A DNA stretch of 64,000 nucleotides, taken from Liolophura sinensis (taxonomy: Eukaryota; Mollusca; Polyplacophora; Chitonida; Chitonidae). The DNA lies in contig NC_088303.1 in NCBI RefSeq assembly GCF_032854445.1, forward strand, positions 35,039,501 to 35,103,500, written 5' to 3'. Below the pieces are notes generated by a model. The model was not told the DNA's origin and did not search any database. It saw only the letters and a list, made by a program, of their open reading frames with translations. Below are positions 1 through 12,870 of the stretch, one piece after another (the stretch's first letter is position 1; the number at the start of each line of letters is the position of its first letter). Position numbers and translations under genes: made by a program.

Positions 1-530
1 ATAAATTGCGTAACTTTGTAAAACTTTTGTAGCGTGAGAAAAAAATCTTAGACGGGATAACTACAGATACGTCTACGTCTTTGAGCATTAAATTCATCAA
101 TGTCAGTGTGTTTCCAGTCAAATGTTTTGCTGGAAATTTACTGCAGGCTTTATGACTCCACTTGCTGTTCTTTTTTTCCCATTGCGGATGATTCAACATA
201 TAGTAGACTGGCATATTATTGGGCCATCGGTCCTTAAACCCTTGGACAGTAAGTCTTGGGTTTTCCACCCAAACTGGTCTGCTTAACTGATAATTTCGAT
301 GACTCAATATTTTTTTTTTTCAGAGGTACCCAGCCACAGTTTGTAATTGAGCTTTTGTATTAGTAATTTATAATTCCTGGCCGCCTGTGTTGGATAGGGT
401 TCACCAGGGTGGAGACTGATATGCTCAATATATCTCTGATAACGAGACAGGAATTAAGGGTTTCTATCAAAGAGACAACTGGGCATGAAGACAAGTCTCT
501 GTATCGGAATTTGATTTTCGGAATAACCGT
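1..530. other. AT-rich spacer, no gene seen
   Basis: Low-complexity-leaning, T-rich sequence with no recognisable repeat or coding frame. An 11-base T-run followed by CAG at about 310-323 resembles a 3' splice site, but all three frames behind it close within about 13 codons. Confidence 0.6.
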
Positions 531-1420
531 TGTGATTTAATAAGACGAGATTTGGCAGCCCCCATTTGCCAGATTCTTCTGTGGGAGTTTATTTAGGAAT
601 TAGAGTGATAATTCTGCCTGGCCAGCTTCAAATCTGTGTCTTGTGACTACCAAAACTTCTGCTTAACTCACTGCTCTAGCAATCGCTTTATTCCATGGAG
701 AACGGCAGGGCGAATTCAATGGGGCCTATCCCAAACGTCCACTAGGCATTATGTCCAAAAATGAATTAGATTTGAGTGACAGATCGTGGATAGCATTGTG
801 TTTCTGAGAGACTGGAGTAGCAAGTACATAATTAATACAATTACCACATTTCATATGGCATAGCACATCTCTTAAAGGAGACATTGAAAGGACTTGCAGT
901 TCGTTTGTCATTGTCGGGCTAGGGATTATAGTAGTATTAATGAGGAATAGAGACGAAACAAGTCTGTTTGAAAACCAGTCACCGTGCAAAATTCTGACAG
1001 CACACGGATGCCGATTGAAAATCTTTTTTGGCGTAAATTGATTCAGAGGCCGAGAAAGAAATTCAGCCACGTCAGATTTGATTTAATTTGCATAACAGCG
1101 TCTGTTTGACCCCAGCCTTTGCACACTTTCACCCAACTCTGCCCTTGCCGAAAGCACAAACCTTCCATATATAATTGTGGAAAAATCTCCTCTAAGCAAA
1201 TCCGTTTAGACAAAATAGCAATGGTTGACCTTATCACGCCAACTCCACCTGCCGTATCGAGTCCGTCTGAAACCTTTCCAATCCGTTGGCTGTAATTTGG
1301 TTGGAAAGTGGCGAGGAACCTTCTTGGGACGTGTCGTAAGGCGTCTGCAGAGCTCCCTTCAATCGGCCAGGCTAATAAACTGGTCATATTTCTGTCACCT
1401 CATAAAATAATCCGCTAATG
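531..1420. other. Regulatory-like non-coding block
   Basis: Complex, non-repetitive sequence with more G, C and CpG than the spacer on either side and few long homopolymers. Open frames of about 114 codons occur on the minus strand and a shorter one on the plus strand, but they overlap each other, show no domain and are no longer than chance allows. The texture suits a conserved non-coding element. Conservation itself cannot be seen from one sequence. Confidence 0.35.
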
Positions 1421-2690
1421 TAATGTAACAATAATGGCTACTCTCCACACAGGCAAAAGCCCTTGAAATGCTGCCTGCCCAGCAGAAGTGGTCATCAGTA
1501 GAATACAAGATGGTGCAAGGGGATTTTGACAGTCTTTTCCTGGGTACTATTGTCCTGACTTTGGCCCATCATGACTTTCTGGGTAATGTAAGTTGTCGTT
1601 GACGGCCAGGTCCTAAATCAGTGCTTAGCCTCATTCATCCTATTTGTGACCATTCCTCGTCATCCAAACACATATGTACTGAAAAAAATAAAGCCAATAC
1701 GCTTACATGTGTGTCACAGAATAAACCATTGTAAATTTGTTTTTGAGGTGATCCACATTGGAAGTTGAAAAAATTTATCAGTTTTATATCTGTGGCTAAG
1801 CTACTACTTGAATTTACAATTATCTTAGAATAGTTATTAATCTTACAAGTTATTGATATAAATTGACTTTATCTACCTTGTTTACTCATACATCTTAAAC
1901 AGTTGCACAGACAATTGCATGACCTCCAGATCTCTGTAACATGTACATGCATGTTTTCTTCGTCAGCATCCAATCAACAAGGACAAGATTCAGGTACATT
2001 TCTTTTACCTGAAGATGTTTACCTAATAGTTATGGTTAACCATTTTCTTCTTGTAAGCTGCATGTAATATATGAATGGCAGGACTTTGTGATTGTTGACA
2101 ATTCGCACATCGCGAACATAGGACTGATCTACATATATACTGATACCAAGGTAACATGGAGGACATGGTATTGTAATGTTAAGTTTCGGGTAAATATATG
2201 AAAATTTTTTCAGGGTACCTTAGTGCATACATTTTGTATATGAAATCATGTTTTTTTTTTTATGGAGACTTTGTAGGAGTCTTAACTTAATAATGCATAT
2301 ACCCCAATTTCCCCAACCTAGAGAAACAATCTGCACATGCAGTTTTATGAAGCTTGCATCTAAGTGACACAAACAGCTTTTTAGGTGTCATTTCATAAAA
2401 AACTGTATACATAAATTCCACTTAATAAAGTGCTTTATAGGCTTTATAGGTTTACGGTGCATTCATTGTACTTATGAATTTTGCAAGTTTAGTGGTTTTT
2501 TTTTTTTTTTTTTTTTGATGAAACTGAATTGGCCAAATTAGCCCAGACAAAATGTGTATTTTTGTAAGTCTAAGTAAAGGACATGGAAATAAAGTTCTGA
2601 AAGAGTTTATTTCGAACAGTCAATGATTTGCACCTTGTTGAAATGTCGTAAAGCTTAATAGATAGTTTTATGATGTTGTCACCCAGGTAC
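1421..2690. other. AT-rich spacer with a short complex start
   Basis: The first 220 bases (about 1440-1640) still have the mixed composition of the preceding block. The rest is AT-rich with T-runs at about 2251-2260 and 2497-2516. No coding frame or repeat family is recognised. Confidence 0.5.
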
Positions 2691-3060
2691 ATGTGAGAAG
2701 CAAATCACAGAAAGACAAACATATGCTGTGGCGTGGTCCTCTGCATGTATTAGAGATAGATTCACATGTAGGTTGGCCAATTCTCCAAGTCGTCTGAATT
2801 ATGGATTCTGTGCCTGACCATTAGGGTCAGTTTAACTGAGCTTGACGCTTGACCACATCTCTGCGGGTAAAGTGGCCCATAAACGTCATTGGCTCTGCCA
2901 AAATCTCCATCTCATTGCGCCCGCTGACCAGCTTGGATGAGCATGGATGAGCAGCCATTTGTAAGTCGGCGCCTTGAATTATTTCAGCCAAATGTGGTCA
3001 CTAATTCCTGTCATCGCCTATCGTGTGGTCAAGGCAGTGATGGCTAGACGGTCAGCTCGA
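2691..3060. other. Regulatory-like non-coding block
   Basis: Complex GC-richer stretch. It includes a small direct duplication at 2931-2953, where the 10-base word GCTTGGATGA is followed by GCATGGATGA. No coding signal is recognised. Confidence 0.35.
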
Positions 3061-4374
3061 AATATAGATGTTTGTCATGACATACTGAAAGAGGAACTTA
3101 GATTCACTTTGTTCTTTCAGTGGGCTTCCGATAATTTGTCAGAGAAAGTGTTTAACAGCTTTTTAAAGCAATCTAGGGTAAGCAGTGGATTGCTTGTAAT
3201 AAAAATGTTGATCTGAAAAGTTTTCTGGAAACCTAATTCGTATGCACATGGGTGAAATAAAATAATAGTATAAAAGAAGCTGTGTGTTGAAGGTATACTG
3301 TTTACAAACTTGCGAATACCACTATTAACGATTATTTTTGGTGTGTTTAGGCGTTATGTATTTATAGATTTAGAGTTACATTTTTCAGGTCAGGTGTGTA
3401 AATGTTAATGGACTTATTAAATTATGATATCCTTTCTTCCTCCCCATCTATCCTCACGATGACTAATCAAGTGACTTTGCACCTGTCGTATGTACATTTC
3501 AACCCAGCTGTCTGAGCAGTTTTCAGATATCTGTGCAATTGCATGCCTGCGGGAATAATTACACTTTAGACTAATTTACAACTTTGAAAATAATCCGCCA
3601 AGTGTATGTCTGATCAAAGTTTTGTATGGCTGTCTATATATGGATTCATGTGGTCTAGAAAATAGCCTGTGACTTGAGATTGCTGGTCTAGCTATGACTA
3701 ACTTTGTGATCACTGAACATTATGGATTGATGAAACTTTAAAGTGAACTGTGCTACTTTCTTTCAATCATTGAATTTGTTTGTTTTTTGTTTTTTTTTTT
3801 GAATCATGTTTAATGAATGATTTAGAGATAGATAAAAACAAAAAATGACAGATATTGTGTATGTGATTTCCTAGCGAGTAAACAATACATTTTAATTTGC
3901 TTACTGATGTCTTTTTAATATGTGCCGATGTATGTATGTAGGTGAGCATTAGAGGAGTATTAAGCTTGAAATGTTTTACTACTAAAAATAAAAAAAGTTT
4001 CATTGTACCCTGTGACCTGTCAAAAATGTTAAGTAATTATTTTATAATTTTTTAAAAATTATTTTTATCACATTTATGCTATAAAGTGGACGTTTCACAA
4101 AAAGATATCTGGAGTATAAGACGAAAGATTGAGAAAATTGATTAGCTGAACTCTTGTGAAGTTCCCGAATGAAGGAGGTGGCATTTGTGCCTCCAAAACA
4201 CGGCAAGACAAGTGATTGGCAAATTAATGTCAGGAAAAGTTGCCTAACATTTATGTATCACAATAGGACAGTCCTTACATTTAGCGACAGAAGGGTTTTA
4301 TCTGAAAAAATCTCCCATTGCCAGTTTGCTTATAAGTGATAACTGCTTGGCTGTAGTGTTATCAGCTGTAGCAT
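3061..4374. other. AT-rich spacer, no gene seen
   Basis: AT-rich sequence with T-runs near 3787-3800 and A/T-rich stretches at 4040-4070. Open frames here are short and without recognisable domains. Confidence 0.55.
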
Positions 4375-4440
4375 TCCTTCTGCTTGGTTATCTCCATTTC
4401 TTCTGCTTGGTTATCTCCATTTCTTCTGCTTGGTTATCAT
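4375..4440. repeat. Short tandem repeat, 23 bp unit, about 3 copies
   Basis: The unit contains TGCTTGGTTATCTCCAT and recurs at a spacing of exactly 23 bases (TGCTTGG at 4381 and 4404), with the third copy diverging after GGTTATC. Confidence 0.85.
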
Positions 4441-4960
4441 GTCAAGGCTGCTTCAAGCTGTGATTTGTAAACCTTGCCTAATGAGGTGAACATTCTTTTG
4501 AAATGTAGGAATATCTAGTTTTATTCAAGAATCTGGGAAAATCGTGTGAGATCACAAATGAATTTTTATTGTCCTGAACTTTGTGCCTGTTGTACCTGCT
4601 GCCGTTTGTTTTATCATAAAGGAGAGTCCATTCTGGTTTGCCTTGTACTAATGTAGTCCTTATTATTGTCCGAGCCATTGCATCATGTGGTAAGTCGCCT
4701 TGGTTGAAATCAGTGTCCTTTAGAGGGACTTGTAAACAGTCTTTGAAGTGATATCGCTTGCTGCTCTGCATTGTTCCCAATCCCCCCCCTCCCCCAACCG
4801 ACCTCTTCCCTCCCCCCCCCCCACAGACTGCTGGAACACAGATGGACATGCTGGGGTTTTCATTTCGTGATGTTTAACCTTTGGCAAATTTGTTATCTCT
4901 TTTTCTGCTCAGCCTCTCATTGTAAAGTGGATTTGATAAAACGATTGATCAGCCATAGTC
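4441..4960. other. Spacer with C-tracts
   Basis: Mixed sequence with interrupted C-runs at about 4782-4795 and 4811-4822. Glycine- and proline-rich open frames crossing this part are products of the C/G-tract, not evidence of a protein. Confidence 0.5.
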
Positions 4961-5640
4961 ATTGAGCCCTCTGTCCTAAACCTGTCAACTGAGGAATGAA
5001 ATATGGCAGTTTATTAATGTGCCCTAGCGAGGGAGGACATAAATCTGCTCCTTTTTATTTGAAAAACGGCCAATTAGACGTATTCATTTGGATGTGACTC
5101 TGACCGCAATGGTCAGTGGAATCGGGACGATAACTGTCAGCGTTTTTCACCGGGGCACTCGGCCCACTCCATAAGGGGGGCCAAAATGGACCAAAGATGA
5201 GCTTATTAAGAGGTTTGTGGAGTGATTTTTATGAGTCCCGGGCACGGTTCTTCACAGCCACCAGAATAGCTACAGGCCAGCCCCATTATTCCTGATCAAT
5301 ACCCACCCAGTCGGGGACAAATTTACCCTTGGAAATGGCAAACTAATGTGGAAGCGCAGATTCCGAGACATGGATGGGCAGCCCATAGAAATCCGTGCGC
5401 TATAATTCGGGACACAGACGCTACGACCCTCTCAAGAACAAGCTCTTTAGCCTCTCCCTTCAATATGGTAATAAACGTTTTAAAATCCCTCGTTTGTTTA
5501 CACTTGTGTAATATCGGCCTCCCTTTTATCTCTTTATTTGACAGAATTATCTTTTCCAATCATTTCATCCATTTGTTTCGCCCGCTTCCATGTCATCACA
5601 TCTTTATCGATTCGGTGAGCCTCGACCCCGGATCTTGATC
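4961..5640. other. Regulatory-like non-coding block
   Basis: One of the clearer complex blocks. GC and CpG are raised (for example around 5120-5170 and 5220-5260), repeats are absent, and open frames lie on both strands over the same bases at 5323-5638. That pattern follows from base composition rather than coding. It resembles a conserved non-coding element. A coding exon is possible but no domain is visible. Confidence 0.4.
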
Positions 5641-5840
5641 TTGTCTCCCTGTTTACATGACACACAGTTTGCAGGAGTATGGTAACAATCAGAAAAAGAC
5701 AAGGAAAGAATCTTACTAGAATTAGATTAGTCGCGGACGAAAATTCTGCAGTTGACTTGGATGTACTACATGTATGCTGGCTGCCTGTTTTGTGAATACT
5801 GCTTTGTGCATGTATGTTTACATGTATTTGCACTTCAGTC

Positions 5841-6717
5841 AGAAAACAGTAGCAGTAAAGTTTGTTGTACACATGTTCTAATACCCTGAAAACAGTGGCA
5901 GTAAAGTTTGTTGTACTCATGTTCTAATACCCTGAAAACAGTAGCAGTAAATTTTGTTGTCCACATGTTCTAATACTCTGAAAACAGTAGCAGTAAATTT
6001 TGTTGTCCACATGTTCTAATACCCTGAAAACAGTAGCTGTAAAGTTTGTTGTACTCATGTTCTAATACCCCGAAAACAGTAGCAGTAAAGTTTGTTGTCC
6101 ACATGTTCTAATACCCTGAAAACAGTAGCAGTAAAGTTTGTTGTACTCATGTTCTAATACCCCGAAAACAGTAGCAGTAAAGTTTGTTGTCCACATGTTC
6201 TAATACCCTGAAAACAGTAGCATTGAAGTTTGTTGTTCTCATGTTCTAATACTCTGAAAACAGTGGCAGTAAAGTTTGTTGTACTCATATTCTAATACCG
6301 AAAACAGTGGCAGTAAAGTTTATTGTCCACATGTTCTAATACTCTGAAAACAGTAGCAGTAAAGTTTGTTGTACTCATGGTCTAATACCCTGAAAACAGT
6401 AGCAGTAAAGTTTGTTGTCCACATGTTCTAATACTCTGAAAACAGTAGCAGTAAAGTTTGTTGTACTCATGGTCTAATACCCTGAAAACAGTAGCAGTAA
6501 AGTTTGTTGTCCACATGTTCTAATACACTGAAACAGTAGCAGTAAAGTTTGTTGTACACATGTTCTAATACACTGAAACAGTGGCAGTAAAGTTTGTTGT
6601 CCACATGTTCTAATACCCTGAAAACAGTAGCGGTAAAGTTTGTTGTACACATGTTCTAATACCCTGAAAACACTAGCAGTAAAGTTTGTTGTTCACATGT
6701 TCTAATACCCTGAAAAC
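5841..6717. repeat. Minisatellite, 46 bp unit, about 19 copies
   Basis: The unit starts GAAAACAGTAGCAGTAAAGT and continues through TTGTTG, CCACATGTTCTAATACCCT. Successive GAAAACAGT words are 46 bases apart (5842, 5888). Copies vary between TAC/TCC before ACATG and between ACCCT/ACTCT. A few copies lose 1 or 4 bases around TACCGAAAAC and CACTGAAAC. The first and last copies are the most diverged. Because 46 is not a multiple of three, open frames crossing it on the minus strand are repeat products. Confidence 0.95.
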
Positions 6718-8254
6718 TCTGCAAATCTGACCAGTAAGAAATATCAGTAAGTGACTGCAATGTAAAAGCATAACTCTTTAGATTTGAAAACAGTATAGTA
6801 GATTTCAGATGAGGGCAAAAGATAACATTCTTATGCTACATTCTTATACATGTAGCTATTGTCTTTTTCATAAGGATTTGTCAGTTTAACCAGTTGAACT
6901 GAGGGTGATTTTATTTTCTGCTATTTTTTTTTTTTTAAAAAGCATGATAAAATACACAAATGGACAGGAGGTAATTGGTTAATAGGGTACAAAAGTTTTG
7001 TTGTCAGGTACATGTAGATTGTGTTTGGTATTGCTCTGCATCAAGAAGGAGATGCAGTGTACATATATATTTATACTTTCTACTTTTTATAAAGCCTTAC
7101 TGTTTGCTTACCTTCATACGAATGAATAGTTACACTTTCTTAGTCAGTGAATAAATTGCTTTCAAATGTGCCTGGTTTTTTGACAATTCACGAAGTTGGC
7201 AATGTTCTGAAGAAGCCATGCCTGCATTGACAGAATAGGCTGTATCATATGCCGGTATGGCTTTAATGAAGGAAGTAATTAAGTGGTAATTTGCCCATTT
7301 TGTTCTCACTCAATTCCAAATGAATTCATACTCAGCATTTAATATTCCAAGCTCAGATACCTTATTTGTGGGACTTCAGTTACATCGACTTCTACTTGAC
7401 CTCCTTTAGAAACCGCAATAAAGTTCACAATATTCCCCCATGTTGTTGAGATAAAAGTGACTGATAGGCAGTGTGTATGTATCACAAATGTCAATAAATG
7501 GGCTAGAAGCCTCACATATTGCAAATAGCTTTCTTAAGACAAGCTGAAATTGTAATTTTGTCATCAATTTTGCTGTCAAATTCAGTACCTGTTTGAAAGA
7601 AGAGTCCAGATATCAAATGATGCACTTCTGCGACACACGGGTACATAAGACAAATTCTCGATGATGGATCACATCTTGTAGAAGCTTAAATGGCCAGTCT
7701 TTGATAATTGATTGGCTGTGATAATTAAGCATGGGAAAGAGAAACCTTTGGTATCAAAGAGGAAAATATGGTTCAAAGTAGAAATCAGATGCTTCATCAA
7801 GGAACACATGACAAGGATGTGTTTTTAATCAAAACGCTATCTGATGGTTGATTATATAAAGTTTTTCATAGGATGCTATGTGTGTACATGTTTTCATCCT
7901 CGAGACTGTCCATAAAACCTTATATTCCGAGGTGACAAAAAATCTCACTGAAACATAAACATTACCTGTTTAATATATAGCTTCATTTTCAAATTATTGG
8001 ATGTTTTTGATTTCTTTTTGCTTGACTCATATGTATCTCACATTTCAAGGTCTTTGAATAATTTGCAACTTGCCAATGCAATCTTTACATGTAATTATAT
8101 ATCATGTTACAGAACATGTTTAATTTGCTTTCAAGTTTTTGGAGTGTATATGTTTTGGGTAAACAGGTCATGCATGTAACATATCATCGGAAAGCTGTAA
8201 AAGTACATACGTTTACATGTGAAATACATGTGCATGAAGTGTTTTTTTGGTTGT
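6718..8254. other. AT-rich spacer, no gene seen
   Basis: AT-rich, T-run-containing sequence (13 T near 6926-6938) with several ACATGTA words. Nothing coding or repetitive is recognised. Part of it (about 7600-7760) is somewhat more complex. Confidence 0.5.
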
Positions 8255-9060
8255 CTTTTATAGGTGTTGATTGACATTGTTTGTAGATCCTATGGAATAT
8301 GTGAGTATATGGCTTGTCAGAGCCATTGTTGGGATGGCAGTTGAGTTTACAATATACCTGGGGATGTTCAGTGAATTCCTGGGGGTTCACATGATTAATG
8401 GGGGATTTAAGAAGGCACTCTCACCCTCGTCATTTTCACATGTGTTTTTGGGACGTGTTGAATTCCACCTTTCATTCACAGCTGAAAAGAGCTGCTCACA
8501 TCAAAAAATGAAATTAAGGAAACAACCGGGGGGAAAATTAAACCCTTCACTGCGAAAGTGTCAACACTTTTGTAATAGGAATGTGACCCCTGACCCAATT
8601 ATGACACATCTGTTTTCAAAATATTAACACTAAAATTGCCGTCATGGGCACCTGAAGATGGGTCTGTAATTAGTTTTGGGCGATAAGGGACTTGGATAAT
8701 GGCATCGGGGCTGGCGAACTGTGGACTCAGTTGTAAATACTGTCAATTACACGCCCGTCTCCGGCACATACGACATGACACTTGTTTCTGGAATTGTAAG
8801 TCTCTTGTGTGCTGACACTAAAGTGAGCAGGGGTCAGATGAGCTTGCCGATGATGAAAAATGCAAACACGGATGCATTCAAACAGCAGGAAGGCTGTCCC
8901 TCTGGGGAGCTGGAAGCGTCACTAACACTCACGAGGCGACTACACAGATATGTCGTCGAATAAAAACTAACCAAGATACATCTTTTTTGTCCATATGTAT
9001 TACTAGATATGGCGTGGTAAGCGCAAATAAGCATCTGGCTGCTGACTGATAGGTGTTAGG
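8255..9060. other. Regulatory-like non-coding block
   Basis: Complex block with raised GC at 8270-8420 and 8640-8960. It contains a TGATTGACAT word near 8268-8277 that resembles a PBX/TALE homeodomain site. Two plus-strand frames of 118 and 80 codons and an overlapping minus-strand frame have no recognisable domain. Confidence 0.35.
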
Positions 9061-10050
9061 GCTGCTATTTTCCCCACAAGGTTTGTTTTAGACCTCAAAA
9101 AAATAAACGCTGATGTAAAAAAGTGATTTGTGAAGCTTTAGAAATAATACACATATAACACGATGGGTGCTTCTTTTGTTGTTGTTTCATTTTTTTTCTG
9201 TTATAAACATTGCTTACAATGGACATATATTTTATTGTTTTTTTTCCATTCTTAAAGCTTTAGCATTTATACCCAAAGTGTATATTGTATGTTTATTATT
9301 AAAAACATTACACTTTTTACATGCTGGAATGTTATGAGAAAACAGTGTGACCAAAAGTTAATTGAATCAGTGTGACTGAATTAACCATCAGAATTTGAGG
9401 GCTATTGTTGAGAGAACTCCCTAAAGCAATATATTGAAGAGCAAATATAGGGAAAGACCTGAATCAAAGCTTTTTTTGGTTCTACTCCATAAAGTCATTT
9501 TTGAGAAAAAGACTTATTTAAGGTTTTGGACAAAATGCATGCCATACTTGTGACACTCAAATTACAAGAGACACAACTTTAGACATGCCGTAACATGTGT
9601 GAGTTTCATTGTTTAATCCTGACAGCTTGTTGCCAAAGTGTTGATGACAAAAATCAAATAATAATACATGTAGTAATAATATGACATATAGTAGTAATAA
9701 TAATAATAATAATTTGAATATATAATCACAATATGGATTATGGGAACTGTTCATGAGTAATTCTGCTGTGTAGAAATTTTCCTGTTATATAACAGGATTC
9801 CATGGTTAGTGGAAAATTGTCGTGTTTTAGTTGATCCAACGATCACATGTGCTGAGAGATGGCCATTGTCTGCTGCCATGGACTAATGTACACGGCTCAG
9901 TGTTTTGCATCCCAATACTCATAGGTTGCTTTTGGAGCACAATTTTTATAGGGGCATGTATGGTATCCAAGTGGTGAATTGATGACGTCAACATGCAGTT
10001 AAACTGACCCTGTTCAAAGGGGAAAAGGTCATTGGAATTTTCATAACTGG
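9061..10050. other. AT-rich spacer with a trinucleotide repeat
   Basis: AT-rich. A TAA-type microsatellite lies at about 9691-9713, and a perfect 16-base palindrome, CCTGTTATATAACAGG, at 9781-9796. One such palindrome is expected by chance in 64 kb. Confidence 0.55.
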
Positions 10051-10380
10051 CAGACATACGTGTACTTTCTCAAATGGCTCTTGTGCTGAGACTAATTCCG
10101 AAATCAGCTCATCCCCAAATATACTCTCCATTCGCCGGTTATCGATTGGCCCAGTAAAAGACTGTGTGGAAGCCTATAACCTGATTGGTGGAACCATCCG
10201 AATAGACTGTTTTAACAACTGGCAGAAACTAGTGTCCAGTTAGCCATGGAGGAATGTTGAAATTACGGCAACATTCAGATGGTAGTTGACCCTTCAGTAT
10301 ACAGCTGTAATTTTCCCTAATCTTATCAGCTATGTGAATTTAACATCTCTTTGTATGTAAACAGTCGAAAGTACACTCGC
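10051..10380. other. Regulatory-like non-coding block
   Basis: Complex stretch with CpG words (CGCCGGTTATCGATTGG near 10133) and two inverted CCAAT-type words (GATTGGCCC, GATTGGTGG). The frames are interrupted by stops, so it is not a long exon. Confidence 0.35.
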
Positions 10381-10405
10381 CAGTTAAGAAGTTCCTTGGG
10401 GCTGG

Positions 10406-10465
10406 AGTTTCTTTCTGCTTGCTGTAGTTTCTTTCTGCTTGCTGTAGTTTCTTTCTGCTGTAGTT
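10406..10465. repeat. Short tandem repeat, 20 bp unit, about 3 copies
   Basis: Unit AGTTTCTTTCTGCTTGCTGT is present twice in full, followed by a third copy that loses the internal TTGC. Confidence 0.9.
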
Positions 10466-11020
10466 TCCCAGTCTAGTGGAGCTTTAGCTATAAAAATGGA
10501 CATGATGAGGTTTGTGATATTTTGATGTACATTAATAAGGCATGTAAAGTGTTCAGAAACTGTCAACAGTGTGTATTATTTCTATGCTTGACAGTATTAA
10601 TATTATAATCTGTAAGGATATGCAAGAGGATGTTGCAAGCAGTTGTATTAAGGATGTGGAACGACTGGTTGACCCATATCAGTATAATGGCCCAGGTGGG
10701 GCGGCTTACTTGCCTTCGGTAAATCATCTCGGTGAAGCAGCACTATATCAAAGAGCTGTGGAAATCCGTCTTGTGACAAGGAGGCACATCACATGCACTG
10801 AAAGTTGCTTTTTCTTGTATGAAAAGGCTGAGCAATTAGGTGTATTTGTGATATCCAGATTTACATGCAAAGATGCGGGTATCAAACATATTTTGGAGCT
10901 GTGATGCCTTCATGCAGTGCAGTATAACTGGATAATTAATTAATTAAATTATGAATGCACAAAGGCTCAGGTGTGGCGTCTTGATACAGGTTATTGTTAT
11001 AATCAATTAGCCCAATACTC
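10466..11020. other. Mixed spacer
   Basis: An open frame of 111 codons on the plus strand (10569-10904) has no recognisable domain. A run of AATTAATTAATTAAATTA-like sequence sits at about 10933-10951. No gene can be supported. Confidence 0.45.
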
Positions 11021-11760
11021 ATTAATCATATTGCCAGTTTTACAGTTGCCTGTACCAAGGGGTTAACGTCAGCTTTGATGTGTCTGTCAAAGAGATATTC
11101 GTTATTTGCAAATTTAATGAAACCCTCGTGCTGTGATGAGCCATGGGTTATAAGATGATGAGGCAGGCTAAAACAATCTGTTTCTTCTGCAATCCCGCAA
11201 AACAATATTGGGAAATAAAAGAATGGGCAATTTTTTTCATCTCCCGGTTGCCCCTTTTTTTTTTTCAATTTTCTCTGATAACCGATCAGCTTATTTAGTA
11301 GCATCTAGCCTGACCCCGCTCCATTATAACCAACCATATTAGGTCTTTTGGTGTCTTGAGGGAAATATTTGTATGCGAAGGAAAGTTTTCCAATCAAGCG
11401 TTAATTATGGCGGATGTCAGTCAGGTCATTATGAGCTGTCATGGACGCCTCATCCAAAAGTTATATGCAGTCGGAGATAGGGGTGTTTTCGCTCGGAAAT
11501 AAAATTGCTATTTTTGCGCCGTCTGCCTGCGATGGCTGTTTCATACCAGACCTAATGATTGTTGGGCCAGGGCAAGTCTTCAGAGGGTTGGACCTTCATC
11601 AACTGCCCATAATTTGATTCTCGGCCAATGCGCTAGACTCGCGATTGCGCATTTCGTGATTGTGTTAGACGATCACCTGGTCAAGCCGCCGACGTAGCGG
11701 TGAAAAGTCGCTGGGAAAATTAAGCAGATCCAGGAGGATGAAATGATGTGTGGGGATAAA
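11021..11760. other. Regulatory-like non-coding block with CpG-dense core
   Basis: Complex block whose 3' part (11622-11700) holds about eleven CpG dinucleotides in roughly 80 bases, far above the surroundings. The flanking sequence has the ATTA-rich, non-repetitive look of developmental non-coding elements (for example TTAATTATGGCGG near 11400). No coding frame fits across it. Confidence 0.4.
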
Positions 11761-12240
11761 AAAAAAGTAAAGCTGAAACTCCGAGCAAAATTATAAATAT
11801 TTTGGCTAGAGGTTTATATCAAAACAGAAAACCACTCCCTACTGAATCACATGAATCATCATGCATGTCCATTTTGTAGTTTTTTAGTTTGAATTAACAG
11901 TAAGTTTAAAACAATTAAATTTTTCTGCCATATTTAATTTCATAGTCATAATGCTAATCCACTGTTATTTTCACTTGTTAAAGCTTCATTTAATAGCCAA
12001 GTAGCAAACATATTTTCACCGTATTTTGGGATTTAGTTAGTTTTTATGTCATTTAAATCCTGTCATCGTAGTTTTTGAAAATGGTTAATTAATATCTGGA
12101 TAGTAATACACATCCCATTCATTATTTACAATAAAAAATCAGCTTGGAATAAAAATAGTGAAAACTGCAAAAAAATCAGCATGTACAAGTAGGTATTAGG
12201 GTATCTACCTTACATGTAGACCATGTTATTGTATAATTGT
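11761..12240. other. AT-rich spacer, no gene seen
   Basis: Strongly AT-rich, beginning with an A-run (about 11758-11766). No feature recognised. Confidence 0.6.
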
Positions 12241-12870
12241 ACCGTTTGATTTACTTCAAAGTTTTCGTCCGCTAAGCTTGGCCAATTCTGACGGAGAAAT
12301 GTAGCCAATTGGTGAGCGACCATTGGGAGACGATTAGAAGAGAGCCATTGGCTTCATCTACAGGGAATAGCAATGGAGGATAGGCATTGATTAGCCGTGG
12401 TTCGTGTTTGCCCCGAGTCACGGTAGACAGAACGCCCCGTCCCCCGGCTCCTATTAGCCTCATTTCGATGACAATATGAGTGATTGGGCAGAGGGCAAAG
12501 GTCAGTCCCTTATGAGCTGGAGAAATTATATTGAGACAACCTTGAGGATTGGAGGACAAATCACTGGCATAACCCCGGAAATCTGCGCCCACATTAATGT
12601 TCTGCCGGAGAGCTGGACAGTGTCAACACTAATGTACAGCGGCACAAAGCAATTTGCCGTCCAAATTGTGTTGGTTCTGGCCATAAAGCCTTGTCCAAAT
12701 TCGAAACATTACGAAAGTCAGAAGCAATTTTCTGCTGTTTGTGAGAATTTATAGGGCAGCCTTGCTCATCACTGGGTGTTAGGAATCCCTGTGCATGCAG
12801 TATCAATCTCTTCCTCAGATCACCAAACTGGCTGGAGCTGGCTTGTCTGGCCCAAAGTACATGTAAGAAG
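12241..12870. other. Regulatory-like non-coding block
   Basis: Complex, GC-raised block (peak around 12410-12450 with GCCCCGTCCCCCGG). Frames of 92-106 codons are open on both strands over the same bases, which argues for composition rather than coding. Confidence 0.4.

Noticed and set aside
310-323. T-run plus CAG resembling a 3' splice site
   Set aside because: All three frames after it close within about 13 codons.
9781-9796. Perfect 16-base palindrome
   Set aside because: About one is expected by chance in 64 kb. No neighbours suggest a function.
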